A DNA stretch of 64,000 nucleotides from Channa striata (Eukaryota > Chordata > Actinopteri > Anabantiformes > Channidae), in assembly GCA_033026295.1 (NCBI GenBank), contig CM065176.1, forward strand, positions 2,430,501-2,494,500. Direction: 5' to 3'. The notes under the pieces are model-generated. The model saw nothing but the letters and a program-made list of their open reading frames with translations. It ran no database searches and was not told the origin of the DNA. Shown piece by piece: positions 1 to 11,744 of the stretch (position 1 is its first letter; each line of letters starts with the position of its first letter). A program made the position numbers and the translations under genes.

Positions 1-142
1 TTTTTGTTTGCACTGACCTCCATCTACAGCGCCAATCTGAGGGCTGCAGAAAAATTCATAGAAAAGCCGCATCTCTGTAAAAGCCGCATGGTTCAAAACG
101 TCGGAAAAAAGTAGCGGCTTATAGTCCGGAAAATACGGTAAT
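1..142. repeat. Truncated MITE-like repeat at left edge
   Basis: The stretch ends with the motif cggcttatagtccggaaa followed by atacggta. I recognise this as the end of a short non-autonomous element that is common in fish genomes. The same bases carry related 'aaaagccgcat' words twice (about 61-70 and 80-90). There is no reading frame. The element is cut by the window edge, so its other end and its target duplication cannot be seen. The superfamily is not assigned. Confidence 0.5.
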
Positions 143-1324
143 CAGAAGCTATCGTCAAACGGATTGTCACCTCCCGTCAATTCTTACAGTATCAGAAGTG
201 TCCCATCAGTCAAACTATCTGCAGGCTTTTGTTGTACAACTCTCTCAGTGGCATGTGTGTTAGAATTAGTTGCAGTGTTTGATAAAAACTGGTTGACATC
301 TCCACAGAATGGGAAGCAGTAGAACAGACAGACAACACGTTGAAGGAAGCCTTTCCTCGTGCTCTGCTGTCCTATCAAAAGCTAACTGCACTTGTTACTG
401 CATGGCTCGGTATCTCTTCTCAGCTTTAGAGGTTCATTTGTGAAATGCTCTCATAGCATTTAAAAAAAACTTGAGCTGATTTTTGGGGGTTTTCATACAA
501 AAAATAATGTTCTGGTGATTTCAGCGCACAGACAACACAACATGTCTACTTAGCACTTAAGATTCTTTCCTCTTCTGCATCAATTTTTTATGATTCAGTT
601 GGACAGACAGAAGTCACGTGTGAGGAGAGCAGCTGAGCCCAGCATCATCACCATCATCATCACTATCATCATCATCATCAACACACACGCACACCGTGAG
701 TCACAGTGGTGCTTACACATATGGCTCACAGCATCACGGCAAGCCTGGGGGGGCTTCCCCAGAGTACACACACATACTGAATTATTAAGAATCTTATTTT
801 TTCACACGTCCTCCTCTGCACGTGCACACACACACACACACACACGGAGCACTTATGCGTCAGCGAATCTGTCAGCCGTGCTGACTTTTCCTTCTCTGTG
901 TGATATTCCTCTGTGTCTTTACTTTTGCATGAGGTGGAACTATTTGTTTCAGGCTCTGCCATGTGGAGCACTGAAATTCATTAAACCTCTATGAGATTCT
1001 ATCAAGAGGCCAATAATGTTTTGTCGTTTTCCGTGGCTTGTTAGGAATCATTTACTTTCCACGTTCCTGCAATTCACCTCCATCTTCTTCTACTTTCAAA
1101 AAACCACGAGCACCAAAATTGAATTGAGGTGTTTCCACTGTACTGTAAACGAAATCGAGTGTGAGCGCAAAATGCAGAAGAACTTTTTGGGAATGGCCTT
1201 GGGAACTAGAATGGGCTGGAGCAGCAAAACCACACACAAAGGTAATGAACAAGAGATGCTAACGGTCACCAAGCCACAGGAAGGGTATACACTGGACCGG
1301 ATATTCTAATTCACGCTAACAACA
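143..1324. other. bcar1 intron, no gene seen
   Basis: This is the part of the bcar1 intron following exon 2 (minus strand) that lies towards the left edge. It holds a CAT-repeat tract at about 642-691 and a CA tract at about 825-845. The open frames here are low-complexity (His/Thr or Val/Cys repeats from the microsatellites) and show no domain. The next bcar1 coding exon of the substrate domain was not found and should lie left of the window. Confidence 0.5.
642..691. repeat. CAT trinucleotide microsatellite
   Basis: An imperfect run of CAT/CAC triplets ends in a short CA tract. It is intronic to bcar1, and the His/Ile-rich frame it creates is not a gene. Confidence 0.9.
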
Positions 1325-1476
1325 GGGAGCCTAACTCACATGACCATAGGAGCAAACACGGAAAACCCACACAAGCCCTGAAAGAACACACACACTCCAG
1401 CTGTGGGCAGCAGGCGGATTCAAATGGGGACCTTCCATCTGTGAGGCACTAACATGCTACCGCTTTTTACCATCAC
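1325..1476 (-). repeat. tRNA-like fish SINE (family 1), minus copy
   Basis: Read on the minus strand it runs from 'gcggtagcatgttagtgcc' with 'tcacag', through 'gatggaaggtcc', into the 'gggttttccgtgtttgctcc' block. This is the order seen in the plus-strand copies at about 8.65, 30.4 and 53.9 kb. It is diverged and lacks the distal part. It is a retroposed non-coding repeat inside a bcar1 intron. Confidence 0.65.
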
Positions 1477-1974
1477 TTTATGTCTCACTGACCAAAACTT
1501 TGACTTTAACCAGCAAAGTTGCATGTTGCATGTCTGGACAGAGCTCCAATGGGTAGACTGACCAGCTTTAACACTTCATCTTCACTGGAAACTCCCCTCA
1601 CTGGAAATAAAGTCAGTTTAGGCTTAACTACACAGTCAGTGTGAGTGATCACACCTTTGAAAAATCCTCCGACTGGCTGATGTCCAGTAAAAGTCAATTA
1701 TCTGGAATCCTTATCACACCGTAAAAAGAACAACCTTGAGTTTTTGGTTTGACATCAAATAGACAAATACATACCAGCAGTGACAATAACAGGAAGTGTG
1801 AAATGCGTGTGCATGATACAAAAACATCCAATCAGGAACAATGAAACTATTCTCATCTGGCGTTTCCAGATCATTCTTTCCTAAAGTTACTCTGCTGTAC
1901 TTACTTTTTCTTTCTCGCTTCTCGCTTTCTGCACCTTACTTCTTCACTCTTCTTTCATTGCCTCCCTGTCTTAC

Positions 1975-2679
1975 CTTGCCCAGTTGTTTGTTGTTGCTCC
2001 TCTTCTCTAGGGAGGGGGGCACCTGATACACATCTTGCCCGACTCCTGTCCCCCCAGCCGGCGTGGGTCCTTGGACTTGTCCTGGACCTACAGAGGGGGG
2101 CACCTGGTAGATGTCCTGCAAAGGAGGCTGGTACTGTCTCTGGGCCAGAGCTGAGGCCTTGTTGGGAGGTCCTGGCTGGACTAGTGCAGAGGGTCCAACT
2201 GAGCCAGCAGGGATCTGGTATGGATTCTGGGGACTTGATTTGGGGCCGTGGGAAGGGGGCATCATGTAGACAGAGTCAGGGCTGGTCTGTGCAGGGCAGG
2301 GGATGGAGTAGGCTGGGTGCATGGACGTGTACTGGGCCGATGTCTTGTTGCCAAACTCAGAAGATGACACAGCCAGTGTTGGTTTGGAGTAAGCGCTCTG
2401 AGAGGGGATTGGTCGTTGGATCTGAGAGGCGGGACAGGACGCAGTAGGATCTGGCGTCGAAGGCGAGCTCTGTTGCTGCTGTTTGCTGTCATACATACCA
2501 ACTAAGATTTTAAGACGGTTGCCAGGGACAATGCCTTGGCGACCATGGAGGGAGCAGAGCCACCAACCGTCCAATCCCTGCGTGTCACGCTCCAGTACAG
2601 TCATGATGTCACCCTTGCGGAAGGACAGCTCGTCTGGAGACTCCGCCACGTTGTCAAACAACGCTTTGGCCAACACATT
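1975..2679 (-). CDS. bcar1: bcar1 (p130Cas) exon 2: SH3 domain and first YxxP motifs
   Basis: This internal coding exon of 705 nt is phase 0 at both ends and encodes 235 residues of p130Cas, a scaffold at focal adhesions. The first 62 residues or so form the SH3 domain, which in this family binds FAK/Pyk2, C3G and phosphatases. Visible SH3 signatures are ALFDN at residues 6-10, ELSFRKGDI and GWWLCSLHGRQGIVPGNR. A Gln/Ser/Pro linker follows. Then come seven YxxP sites (YSKP, YSIP, YMMP, YQIP, YQPP, YQVP, YQVP), the start of the Src-phosphorylated, Crk-binding substrate domain. The acceptor is tctgctgcag at 2680-2689 and the donor is GGCAAG|GTAAGA at 1975/1974. The similarity is clearly closer to BCAR1 than to NEDD9 or EFS, which differ in this block. 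The invariant SH3 tyrosine of ALYDN is Phe here. The domain assignment is from family knowledge; the splice borders are read from the sequence. Confidence 0.95.
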
Positions 2680-3106
2680 CTGCAGCAGACGGAAAGACAG
2701 AAATTGAAGTACAGTGAGCATTCTCAACATCTACTGCTAAATGCAGTTCGACAAAAAACAACAACAGTAAAACATGTAGTGCTGCTCTGGTTTATCAGCC
2801 ATCTGTCATTGTGTGGCTCAGTATTGTGTTGAACGAGAAGAACTAAAGAAAAAGTGCAGAATGACAAAATGTATTTATTGTGTGGTTTACAGCCCTTTAG
2901 TCTCCAGTGTGTGATGGTAGAACTTAAATACAGAGTGTGGACATGTCTCTTTCTCTCAGCATATGAAGAACAACAAGAAATCCTCTGTGGACATGGTCAG
3001 GACTCGGTTAGGTTCAGGTACCAAAACTACTGGGTTGAGGCTAGAGAAGGACTGTGGTTATGGTCAAAAGAAACCAACCTTCACTCTCCTGTCATAGTCA
3101 GACATT

Positions 3107-3350
3107 TTCAATACAATTCAACTTTATTTGTATGGCACCGATTTACAACAGCATCGTCTGAAGGCACTTTGCATAATAAAGTAATTTAGAGAAAACCCAA
3201 CAAATCCCCCTTGAGCAGCTATAGGCAACAGTGGAGAGGAAAAACTCCCTTTAACGGAAGAAACCTCCAGGAGAACCAGGACCAGAACCAGGTTCAGGGT
3301 GGACGGACATCTGCCTTGACCGGTTGGGCTAAGTGGAAAGTGGAGAGAGA
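3107..3350 (-). repeat. L2-type LINE 3' tail
   Basis: The minus-strand reading gives the standard 3' end of a fish L2-type LINE: a block containing 'ggagtttttcctctccactg', then 'ttgcctatagctgctcaagg', and a terminal 'acaaataaagttgaattg'. It is 5'-truncated and has no coding sequence. The same tail recurs at 11415, 24297 and, on the plus strand, near 63.9 kb. Confidence 0.8.
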
Positions 3351-3764
3351 AAAGAACAGAGCAACAAATTTTGTTGGTTTTCTAAAAATTACTTATTTTC
3401 CAAGTGGTGCCATCATCAATGTTTTAACTCCCTGCAGCTGTAAGAATTATGATGGAATGATGGAACAAGAGCAAACAAAATAATACGATGTAATACAAGG
3501 TTGGTGAAGACATTCTCATTGATGTTATGTCTGAGTGGAAGATGACAAAGTGACTTAGTGCAGGGGGAGCCGAGTCATTTCGAATGTTACACACACACAA
3601 TTTCGTGGAATCATTTCATACGTGGAATCAGCATGATATCATACATGCTGATACGTGGATTCACACAATGTCTCGGCTGCATCCGCAGACCAAAAAGTTC
3701 TAATTTGCCAAAATAGAAACTTCAGGTTGTAAATAGTGGTTTTGACAGTTTAAATTTACTGTTT

Positions 3765-3807
3765 ATTTATAGATATATGTATATATACATATATCTGTAT
3801 ATTTCTA

Positions 3808-3854
<47 letters not shown>

Positions 3855-3890
3855 TATATATATATATAGATAGATGGATAGATAGTTATA
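3765..3890. repeat. Compound TA/TC/GATA microsatellite
   Basis: Tandem TATA/TACATA, TC, TA (about 40 bp) and GATA-like tracts lie in immediate succession. The tract sits in bcar1 intron 1 and is probably length-polymorphic. Confidence 0.9.
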
Positions 3891-5592
3891 TCTGTGCATC
3901 AGCATCTCAAATTCTAAATCTGAAAGCTGAAATTGAGGAACACCTGTTGCACAGTGCATCAGGGTGCTAGCTGAAAATGTCGACTTAACGCATTTTGTAT
4001 TAATTAGTGCAAATTAGAACATCAACATTGTATCAAATGCAAATTGAAGAAGACGGCGGCACAGAATATTTGTTGCATCACCGGCGCAGTCGAACATGAT
4101 TTGTTATGTCCAGACTTATCAATAGATCTTTGGAAAGATCTTGGTGGGAACAGACTAATATTCGAGCTATTGACATATCATAACTTTCTACATGCTGTTA
4201 CATGTTGACATGTGACTGGCCCTGCAGCCAACGACGGGCCAAAGTACAAGGACACCAGGCTGCTGCTGGATCAAGTCTGGGTTCACCAACATACAACCAC
4301 ACAGCCCATCTAAAACAGCCAGAATGCGTAGTCATAGTGAACAGAACGGGATTCATATCACACCGGAATAAAGTCTTTTCACACATTCATATACTATTTA
4401 TTGCTCACACGTCAAGACTGAGGTCAAGTTTCAGACTGTGCCGACGTGTGGACAGGCAGCATGCAAACACACACAGTCTCTCTCTGAAACTGAACCAATA
4501 TTTGCGGTCTGTGTCTGCCCTCGGCCGGCCCCCCTCCCTCTCTGTGTACCACCCCGACTATCACAGACTGGTACAGACTGACGTGGCCCCAGGCCAACTC
4601 CCCACAGCTACGCACACCAGCATAAGCACAAAGCAGCTAAATGAAGCCGTGTTATCGGCTTCCAGATTTATAGCTGCACTTTTCTTTTCGTGAACTGAAA
4701 GGCGGTTCACGGCTCAGAGTGCGCCGCGAATGACACTCAAGCCTAGTATGCTCACTTCATCAAATGTATTCACTGGCCGTGTGATGGCACAGATATAAAT
4801 GATTTCAAAACTGCTGCAGACACTCTGCAATTACACGCTAGTTATTCTGTCATCAGGCAAACACTTCCCCCACTGAAGAAGTCTCCTCCAGTCTTCACTG
4901 AGTGTGTTGGTTTGCTGGAGCGTGTTTGTGTCCACCTCAAGTCTCTGGTGGACATATGGACATATGCTGGTGTAGTAGTGCTCTGATGTTTCCAGGTTGC
5001 AACGCTCTAAATCGAGTACAAAGAACTGGTATTGACACAGAACCAGTGTTGTCACCTTTAATCCGGCCCACGAAGGGCCATTTGAACGCGCCGCACAGAT
5101 AAAAGGCGCCGAGCATGTGGAGCTGCAATGCGTGACAGGAAGAGAAAGCAGAGGACCTTTGACCGCACATACAAAGGTGTAAACACAGGAGCATTAGCTT
5201 ATCATTTTTGTTCACACCAGTGCTTATATAATACCCACGGATGACAAGTACAGACTATGGCCACCCACCGGCGTGCAGAGTTACTTCCTGTCCGGCAGGT
5301 GCAGAACGTACTGTTGCGGGTTGACTGGGTTCTATTGCTTTTTGCCATCGAGCCTCCAGTGAGTCGGCCGCCGTGTCCAATCCGCACAAACCAAAATCGC
5401 AACAGCAAATAGACATTTCTCAGGTGATGAGTTAACAGAAAACGACAGTTCAGCTCTTCAGTTTTTTAATGTTCTGTAATTCTGTTGCTTTTAGTTTATG
5501 GACAGATGTAGAAGGTTTTAACCGCAAAAGTAATCCAAACAGATGCTGCATTTCACAGTATGCCGCCCTGCATAGCAATCTGCCATCATTAC

Positions 5593-5611
5593 TGTGTGTG
5601 TGTGTGTGTGT
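5593..5611. repeat. TG microsatellite
   Basis: A short perfect TG run in bcar1 intron 1. Confidence 0.85.
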
Positions 5612-6079
5612 CAGAGCGCACTCTGAGTACAGACCATTTGCAATTTATCATAAGTTCCTAAACATGATTCCGTCAGAGTGATGCCAGCCCAACACCACAA
5701 CTCCTGCTGTCTCTAACCCTCCCTTCGCTTTTCATTCACATTCTGTCCAAACCCCGCGTCAAGAATCTTAATTTGTGTCCTAACAACCACACATTCCCCC
5801 TGTGACGTGGACGCGCTCACTGCTACGCTCATGGCTCCATTCCCTGCGACTGCTGAGTAAGTGAGCTGCATGTGCAGAGCTGCTGGCCGCCACTCGGGTT
5901 TCTTGTGTGAATGCTGAGTGGATGATGTCTCTACAGGCGAACAGACACAGCTCCGAGGCCACACTGGGTCGCTCGTTCTCTCTCACACACACACACACAG
6001 GAACAATTCTAAAATACCCATACTTGAAAATAAACAGACTTGGACTGTGAGACAATGTTCACTTCAATATTTTTTTATA

Positions 6080-6080
<1 letters not shown>

Positions 6081-6106
<26 letters not shown>
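6081..6106. repeat. CA microsatellite
   Basis: A perfect CA run of about 13 units; a shorter CA run lies at about 5984-5999. Both are intronic. Confidence 0.9.
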
Positions 6107-6110
<4 letters not shown>

Positions 6111-6682
6111 GATAGAGAAGAATTCCCCCTCTCTACTTTCTACCAGTGTCCAGGGAAACAGGAAGTGCACTGAGGATGACTCACACACCCTTCTGATTGG
6201 ACCATGAGTCAGTGGCTTGACCTTCAGCTCTCATGAGAAGGTTCTGATGTTTTCTGGGTTTGTCACTGGGCGACTGATGGATTTGTCTGATCCAACGTTA
6301 CTTTACATTTACTTGAGTGCAGTTCAATTCAAGCTTGATATTGCTTTATAACACACGTTATCTTAAAATATTACAGTAAGAAGGCCCTGATAAATCACTT
6401 AGTTTCAGAATTACTCATTCACGTCAAATATAAGGTGAATGAGTAACCAGTGTCCAGGACCTGTGGAGAATTTCACCTTCTCCGTTCATACTGCATTTAA
6501 CCATCTACCAGCTGTCGCTCATTACAGTTTGGCTGTCTTACAGAATTGATAGTGACTAAGTTTACACGCACATAACTAGGCCACTCCGACAAACCGCGAT
6601 CCTCAGGTAAGCACTAGTTCCCACGTGCATTCAACACACTCACACATTTGAACTGTATCATGACAAAACCTTTTCTTCTGTC

Positions 6683-6702
6683 GTGTGTGTGTGTGTGTGT
6701 GA
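6683..6702. repeat. TG microsatellite
   Basis: A perfect TG run followed by degenerate 'gagtgtgtgag'. Intronic. Confidence 0.85.
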
Positions 6703-7019
6703 GTGTGTGAGCTCCTTCACACAGGGTGGACTGTCTGAGTTTAATAAAGAACTTTGTGTTAGTGGCAGTTTCAGTCAGACTACAATGAGGCAATATTGAT
6801 TTCTGAAAAATTCATAATCTGTTATTGGAGCAGCCACTCCACTGCCGTGTCCATGGTCTGTAGTGTTTGTTCTGTTCAGGGTCACCAGGTTTCTGCTTTA
6901 TATAACAGAAATCAGCTACCAGAGAAAACTGACTGTAACAGGTTCACTTTTGATGGTCAGTAGGATACCGATGCTGACACGATTAACGTGATCGTGGGCT
7001 TTAAAACCAGCACATGTAC

Positions 7020-7095
7020 AGAGGTGGAGTGGTTAGTGCTACTGTGTCACAGCTAGAAGGTTGTTGGTTCTAGTCTGTTGGCAGCTGGTTTAAGA
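7020..7095 (+). repeat. tRNA-like SINE fragment (family 1)
   Basis: Contains the head motif 'gtggagtggttagtgctac', then 'tcacagctagaaggttgttgg', the tRNA-like 5' part of the SINE copies at 8.65, 30.4 and 53.9 kb. The body and tail are missing. Confidence 0.6.
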
Positions 7096-8644
7096 ATTCA
7101 AGCTTTAACAGCTTTTGGTTTTATCTGCACGGCTCTGAAAATCTAAGAAAAGTAGCATTTAAATGCCTGGTCGGATTTGTACATGTCCTTTCCTATTCTT
7201 TATACTGAACAGTGCTCTCGTGTCGCTCCTTTTTAAGAAGGCAAATGTTTAACCTTCCATATGTATAACTTGTCTCTCTGGACATAAGGTGTCCATGTAA
7301 TAATAAAAGCTGGGTGTGACTGTAGGAATCAGACAGCAGAGAAAGAGCTGAGCAGACACGGGGGCATGCGAAATTTCCATTCGCTTCCTCTTTGTGCTCA
7401 GGTCTCGCTGCTCGCTGTTCTCGCTGAATATTTCTAGGGTTACTGACAACATCCACACCGGAATACCTGAGCAACAAGGGGACTGTGGAAATCAAGGTCT
7501 GAATAATTTAGTGGTTAAAGAAACATGTTTATCTGCCAATAGGACAGCTTCCTTTTGCTGTTTTTAAGCTCACCAATTACTCCAGTAAACTGCAGTATTT
7601 TCGGTATCAGGCCATGTCAAGGATGACAGGTTACTGCATTCAGGATATGTCTTTGTGAGCAGGAAATGCAGAAATTACTATTATAAAATGATGTATTGCA
7701 CTGGGCTACATGTCAAACATCAGCAATAAGATCTTCATTTAAAGGGAGTGACAGAACAACATCTTGCAAATCTGTGACCCACACGGAAGGTGTAGGGATA
7801 CTTTGCTCTTCACCAAAGCACTTGTTGGACCAACAGATCAACACAAAGCAATCAAAGTTTTTATTGGACTATAGAAGAGTTTGGTAAAGAAGAGGATCTT
7901 TGAAAAGCTGTACTGTGTAAATACTAACACAAGAGCTTCAGTCTTTGATCAGCTGTGTGCGGACAGACTGGAAGCCCTCAAACACCCTTGTCCTCTAATC
8001 AGCGTGAGAAAGCCATCCAGCAGACACTTGTACATCCTCTCTACAGAGTCGGTCTGGGAGTGTGGAGAAAGAAGAACTCAGTGGGAGCTAATCACATTAG
8101 CCAGACAAAGATAAATCCCCTCAGCAACAGGCCCCCACAGCACGATGTTGCTGCGGTGACTATCGCCAAGACAACCAGCTGCCGCCAAGCAGTGCCAAAA
8201 CTAGTCAGAGAGACAGTGGAAGACGAAAGGGAGCAGCAGACTAAGTAAGGAAGACTGAGAAACAAAGGAATGAACAGGGCTGAAGGTTGAGCGAAGCACG
8301 GAGAGCTCGCTCGTGTTTTAGAGGGAAAAACTAACTGGCCTCTTCGAAGCATTAAAGCAGTACGTTAAAGTTACTTCTATAGACAGTTTGGTCTTCTGGT
8401 CGCTGTGGCCAGGTTTTTTCCAGCTTCATCTTCGACGATGACTGTCCTGTACTGAAGACCTGAACTGAACCAGTCATCACGTCTTTGAACAGCGTGCAAA
8501 CCCAACTATTTTTCTATTTTAGTTCCAGCATTTTTATAAATGTTTCAACCATTTTGACTTTAGTCACGATGCCCATTTACTTTATGTTCATTATGACCTA
8601 ATTCATAAGAGGTCCACGTCTGACATCTCAGTTTTTAGTGTGTA

Positions 8645-8970
8645 AAATCGGGCAGCATGGCAGTGGAATGATTAGCCAGTTCAAATCTACTCGCCGGCTG
8701 CGGCCTCTCTGGTGGACTTTGCACATTCTCCTCGTTCTTGTGTGGCGTTCCAACACGTACTCCGGTTTCCTCCCAATGTCCAAACACGTGCATGTTTGGT
8801 TCTCTGGTGACTCTACATGTCCCGTAGGTGTTGTCTGTCTGTGTGTATCTGTGTTGGCCCTGAGATAGACTTGGAGACTTGTCCAGGGTGGACGCTAGCC
8901 CTCGCCTCTCATGTGTGCTGTCAGCTGGGACATGGTCCAGCATCCTGTGAAGCTGACAGGATGAGTGGTT
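8645..8970 (+). repeat. tRNA-like fish SINE (family 1), long copy
   Basis: This diverged copy keeps the order of blocks: 'gggcagcatggcagtgg', 'ggcctctctggtggactttg', 'ctccggtttcctcccaatgtcc', 'cccgtaggtgttgtctg', 'cttgtccagggtggacgc', then 'cagctgggacatggtccag'. It lacks the usual 'cctcacagc' head segment. Frames across it are repeat-derived and not genes. Confidence 0.75.
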
Positions 8971-9330
8971 TGACAATAGATGGACAGGCCTGTGAAATGC
9001 TTTACTGCTCTTCTTCCTCCATTTTGTATAATTATAAATTACGTTTGTGGTTTAAAAAAAAAATTGGGAATATTCAGCAACTCTATTTTCTCAAGGGAGA
9101 AGAAAAGAGAAATTAAAGGAGATGAAAAACAGACATGTCCACTGAGGAGAAATTAATGTGAACAGCTGGTGGAGCGAGCTCACTATAGACAGGTTGCTCA
9201 TCTGTGTGAGTGAGTGAGCGAGTGTGTGTGTCTGTGTGTGGCTTAATGTCCTTTGTCTCTTGCCTCCTATTTGACCCCTGGGGACAAATACTACAGAGCT
9301 GCCTGCCACAAGCAGTTTTGTCTGTCTGTC

Positions 9331-9332
<2 letters not shown>

Positions 9333-9371
<39 letters not shown>
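9333..9371. repeat. TG microsatellite
   Basis: About 19 uninterrupted TG units after a TCTG-repeat lead-in. Intronic. Confidence 0.92.
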
Positions 9372-9372
<1 letters not shown>

Positions 9373-11414
9373 AGTGCCTCTCCATCCGTGCTGTATTTCT
9401 GCAGCAGTCACAGTCGCTCTTGTGTGAATCTAGTTGAGTTACGATTAATCGGTAAGTGTGTGCTCAAATTGGCCAGAGCAGGGTCGTGCTCAGCAGGCCA
9501 GGCTCACGTGAAGAGGTTTTGAGTCGGGTTCAACTCAATGCTCGCCATCTCAATTATAGTCAAATGCATGACTGTGGCCAGAAATGTCCAAACAATTGGA
9601 CATGCTAGTCTTTCTGTCAGGACTCATAAGTCAAGATTCCAGTTGTGTACGGTTTTGCACCAAGTGGCTGGTTTAGAGCCAGGGGTTAGTTAAAGTTGTT
9701 TGTGTTCTGACAGCCACAGACCAAACCAGTTCAAACTAAGACTAACATGAGCATCTTGCATTCAGAATCCAAACTCAAAGTTTTCTCATCAAACATAATT
9801 CCTGTCCGTATCAATGATGACAAACAGCACAGTTTACATCTTGCTCAGACTCCCAACACTTGTAAAGAGACGATGCCCCGTTTGTTGTGGTGCTTCATTT
9901 TAGCCATGCTGTAAAAGCAGGAGCATATTCAGACCACAGGTTCTGTGGTGGTTCTCTGGCCTGTGAAAAAGCAAAGCAAACTCTGCTCAAAGCTCCCAGT
10001 TTGCACTGATCGTAACCGGAAGATTTAATTTGGAGAAATCCAGAGAAAAAAAACGGCTCATAAAACATGCAACGTGAATTGTTTTGCTCTAGATTAAATG
10101 CTGGACCATGAGGTGAGGGCAAAGCTGCAGTGGACAAGGACCGACTGCAGGACAAACCGCATGTTGAGAGTCATCAGCGTAAACTCAGTTTGCATTGATT
10201 CGCTAAGTGGCATCACTCTGCCCCAATTACTGCCAAGGTCAGTAACTTCCTGTCCCTGACCTGTTTGCCTACGAAAGCTTTCTCCAGAATGTCAGCCATT
10301 AAACCCTTGACTTGCTCTGCAGGATTCAAATCAATCACACATCTGTTCTGCACGTACAGTCAGGGGCAGCTCCTGAGCAGGAGCAATGAAACGTCTGATC
10401 CTGCTGTCGAGACCTTCTGTCTCCCTGCACTCGAGATGGAACACAGTCATACAGCAACAAGCAGCGTGCACGTCCCAGAGCTATGACGCCACGTTTCGAC
10501 GAGCTTCATAAAGTCGCTGCAGCGTTAATATTTGGTGTTCACCCCCCCACCTCCACCTCCTACAAACGAGTTAAAGGGACACACACTCATATCAACGGTA
10601 ACTGTGTGTCTTATGTCTTTGGGTCAGTTAGTGTCAGTGTTTCGTTGTAATTTGTGTTTTCCATCTGCCTTTTTTTTATTTATCTTGCTTTGGCTTTTTT
10701 GTGCTGTGAGCCTTATTCTAACAAGAAACATTAAGCTGTAGTCTCCTCAGAGTCCATTTAGTGGTACGTTATGTGAACGTGCTGTATTTTGTTTTCTTCC
10801 AAATGCAAGTTCCATCTGATATATTTTGTTTGTCTGAGGTCCTGAGAATGACACGTCTGACTGTCAGTAACCCATATTTAAAGCACAACTCTCAACACGT
10901 GAACCACTGGGCACTAAACCATTATTAAACCCCCGTGAAACATACAGTTACATACAAAAATATGATTATGTGTATTATATATATATTTATATAAAGATTA
11001 CATGAAAATTATATATTTGCTTATATTTGTTATGTAAGGAAACACTATTATAATGTAAAGGGTTTTACAACTGCTTTACTTCATTCTGAGTGTCTCACTG
11101 CTCTCTGACGGCATGTCACATTAAAAAAAGGTCAGATAAGCTGCAACCAGAAAGTGTTTGATATTGTTGCTTGATTACAAGAGTTTTACTCGGATTTATT
11201 TAAATACCTGCAGCTTTTCCCCCTTAACATTCACTTTCTTTTTGCACTGAAGCATTTACATACATTCTGTTTAATTGTTTGTGACATTCAAAGCAGTCAC
11301 ACGATAATAAATTTTAACAGCTGGATTTTTCTGTCTCCCTCAACAATAATTAATGTTCCAAGTGCCTCAGACATACTTTAACCACAGACACTTTCGTATT
11401 TTGTTTTTAACAAA

Positions 11415-11585
11415 TTCAATGTTCAATTCAACGGACATTTAGAGAAAAGCCAACAAATCCCCCTTGAGCAACAGTGGACAGGAAAAACTCCCTTTAACGG
11501 AAGAACCCTCCAGCAGAACCAGGCTCAGGGTGGGCGGACGTCTGCCTTGGCCGGTTGGGCTGAGTGGAACGTGGAGCGAGAAAAC
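11415..11585 (-). repeat. L2-type LINE 3' tail
   Basis: The minus strand reads the shared L2 3' block ('gggagtttttcctgtccactg', 'aagggggatttgttggc') with a short '...gttgaattgaac' end. It is 5'-truncated. It is closely similar to the copies at 3107 and 24297, but part of the 'tatagctgctcaag' region is deleted. Confidence 0.78.
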
Positions 11586-11714
11586 AAAGATATTAGAGTT
11601 GTAATAATGCTTGAGGACCTGCAGATGTTCGGCCTGTTTGAGCAAAGTGCCTATAGCTACGATGTGAGTGTCTCTGTCTCACTCAGTTATTGCTGAGGCA
11701 GGCCTTGTCCCGTT

Positions 11715-11744
11715 TCTCTCTCTCTCTCACACACACACACACAC
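11715..11744. repeat. TC/CA compound microsatellite
   Basis: A TC run passes directly into a CA run. A second CA run lies at about 11825-11843. Intronic. Confidence 0.85.

Noticed and set aside
590..994. 134-residue plus-strand frame near the left edge
   Set aside because: It is driven by CAT and CA repeats (Ile/His/Thr runs), with no domain.
4202..4693. 163-residue plus-strand frame in bcar1 intron 1
   Set aside because: No recognisable motif, His/Ser/Thr-rich composition typical of chance frames, and no convincing splice borders or promoter.
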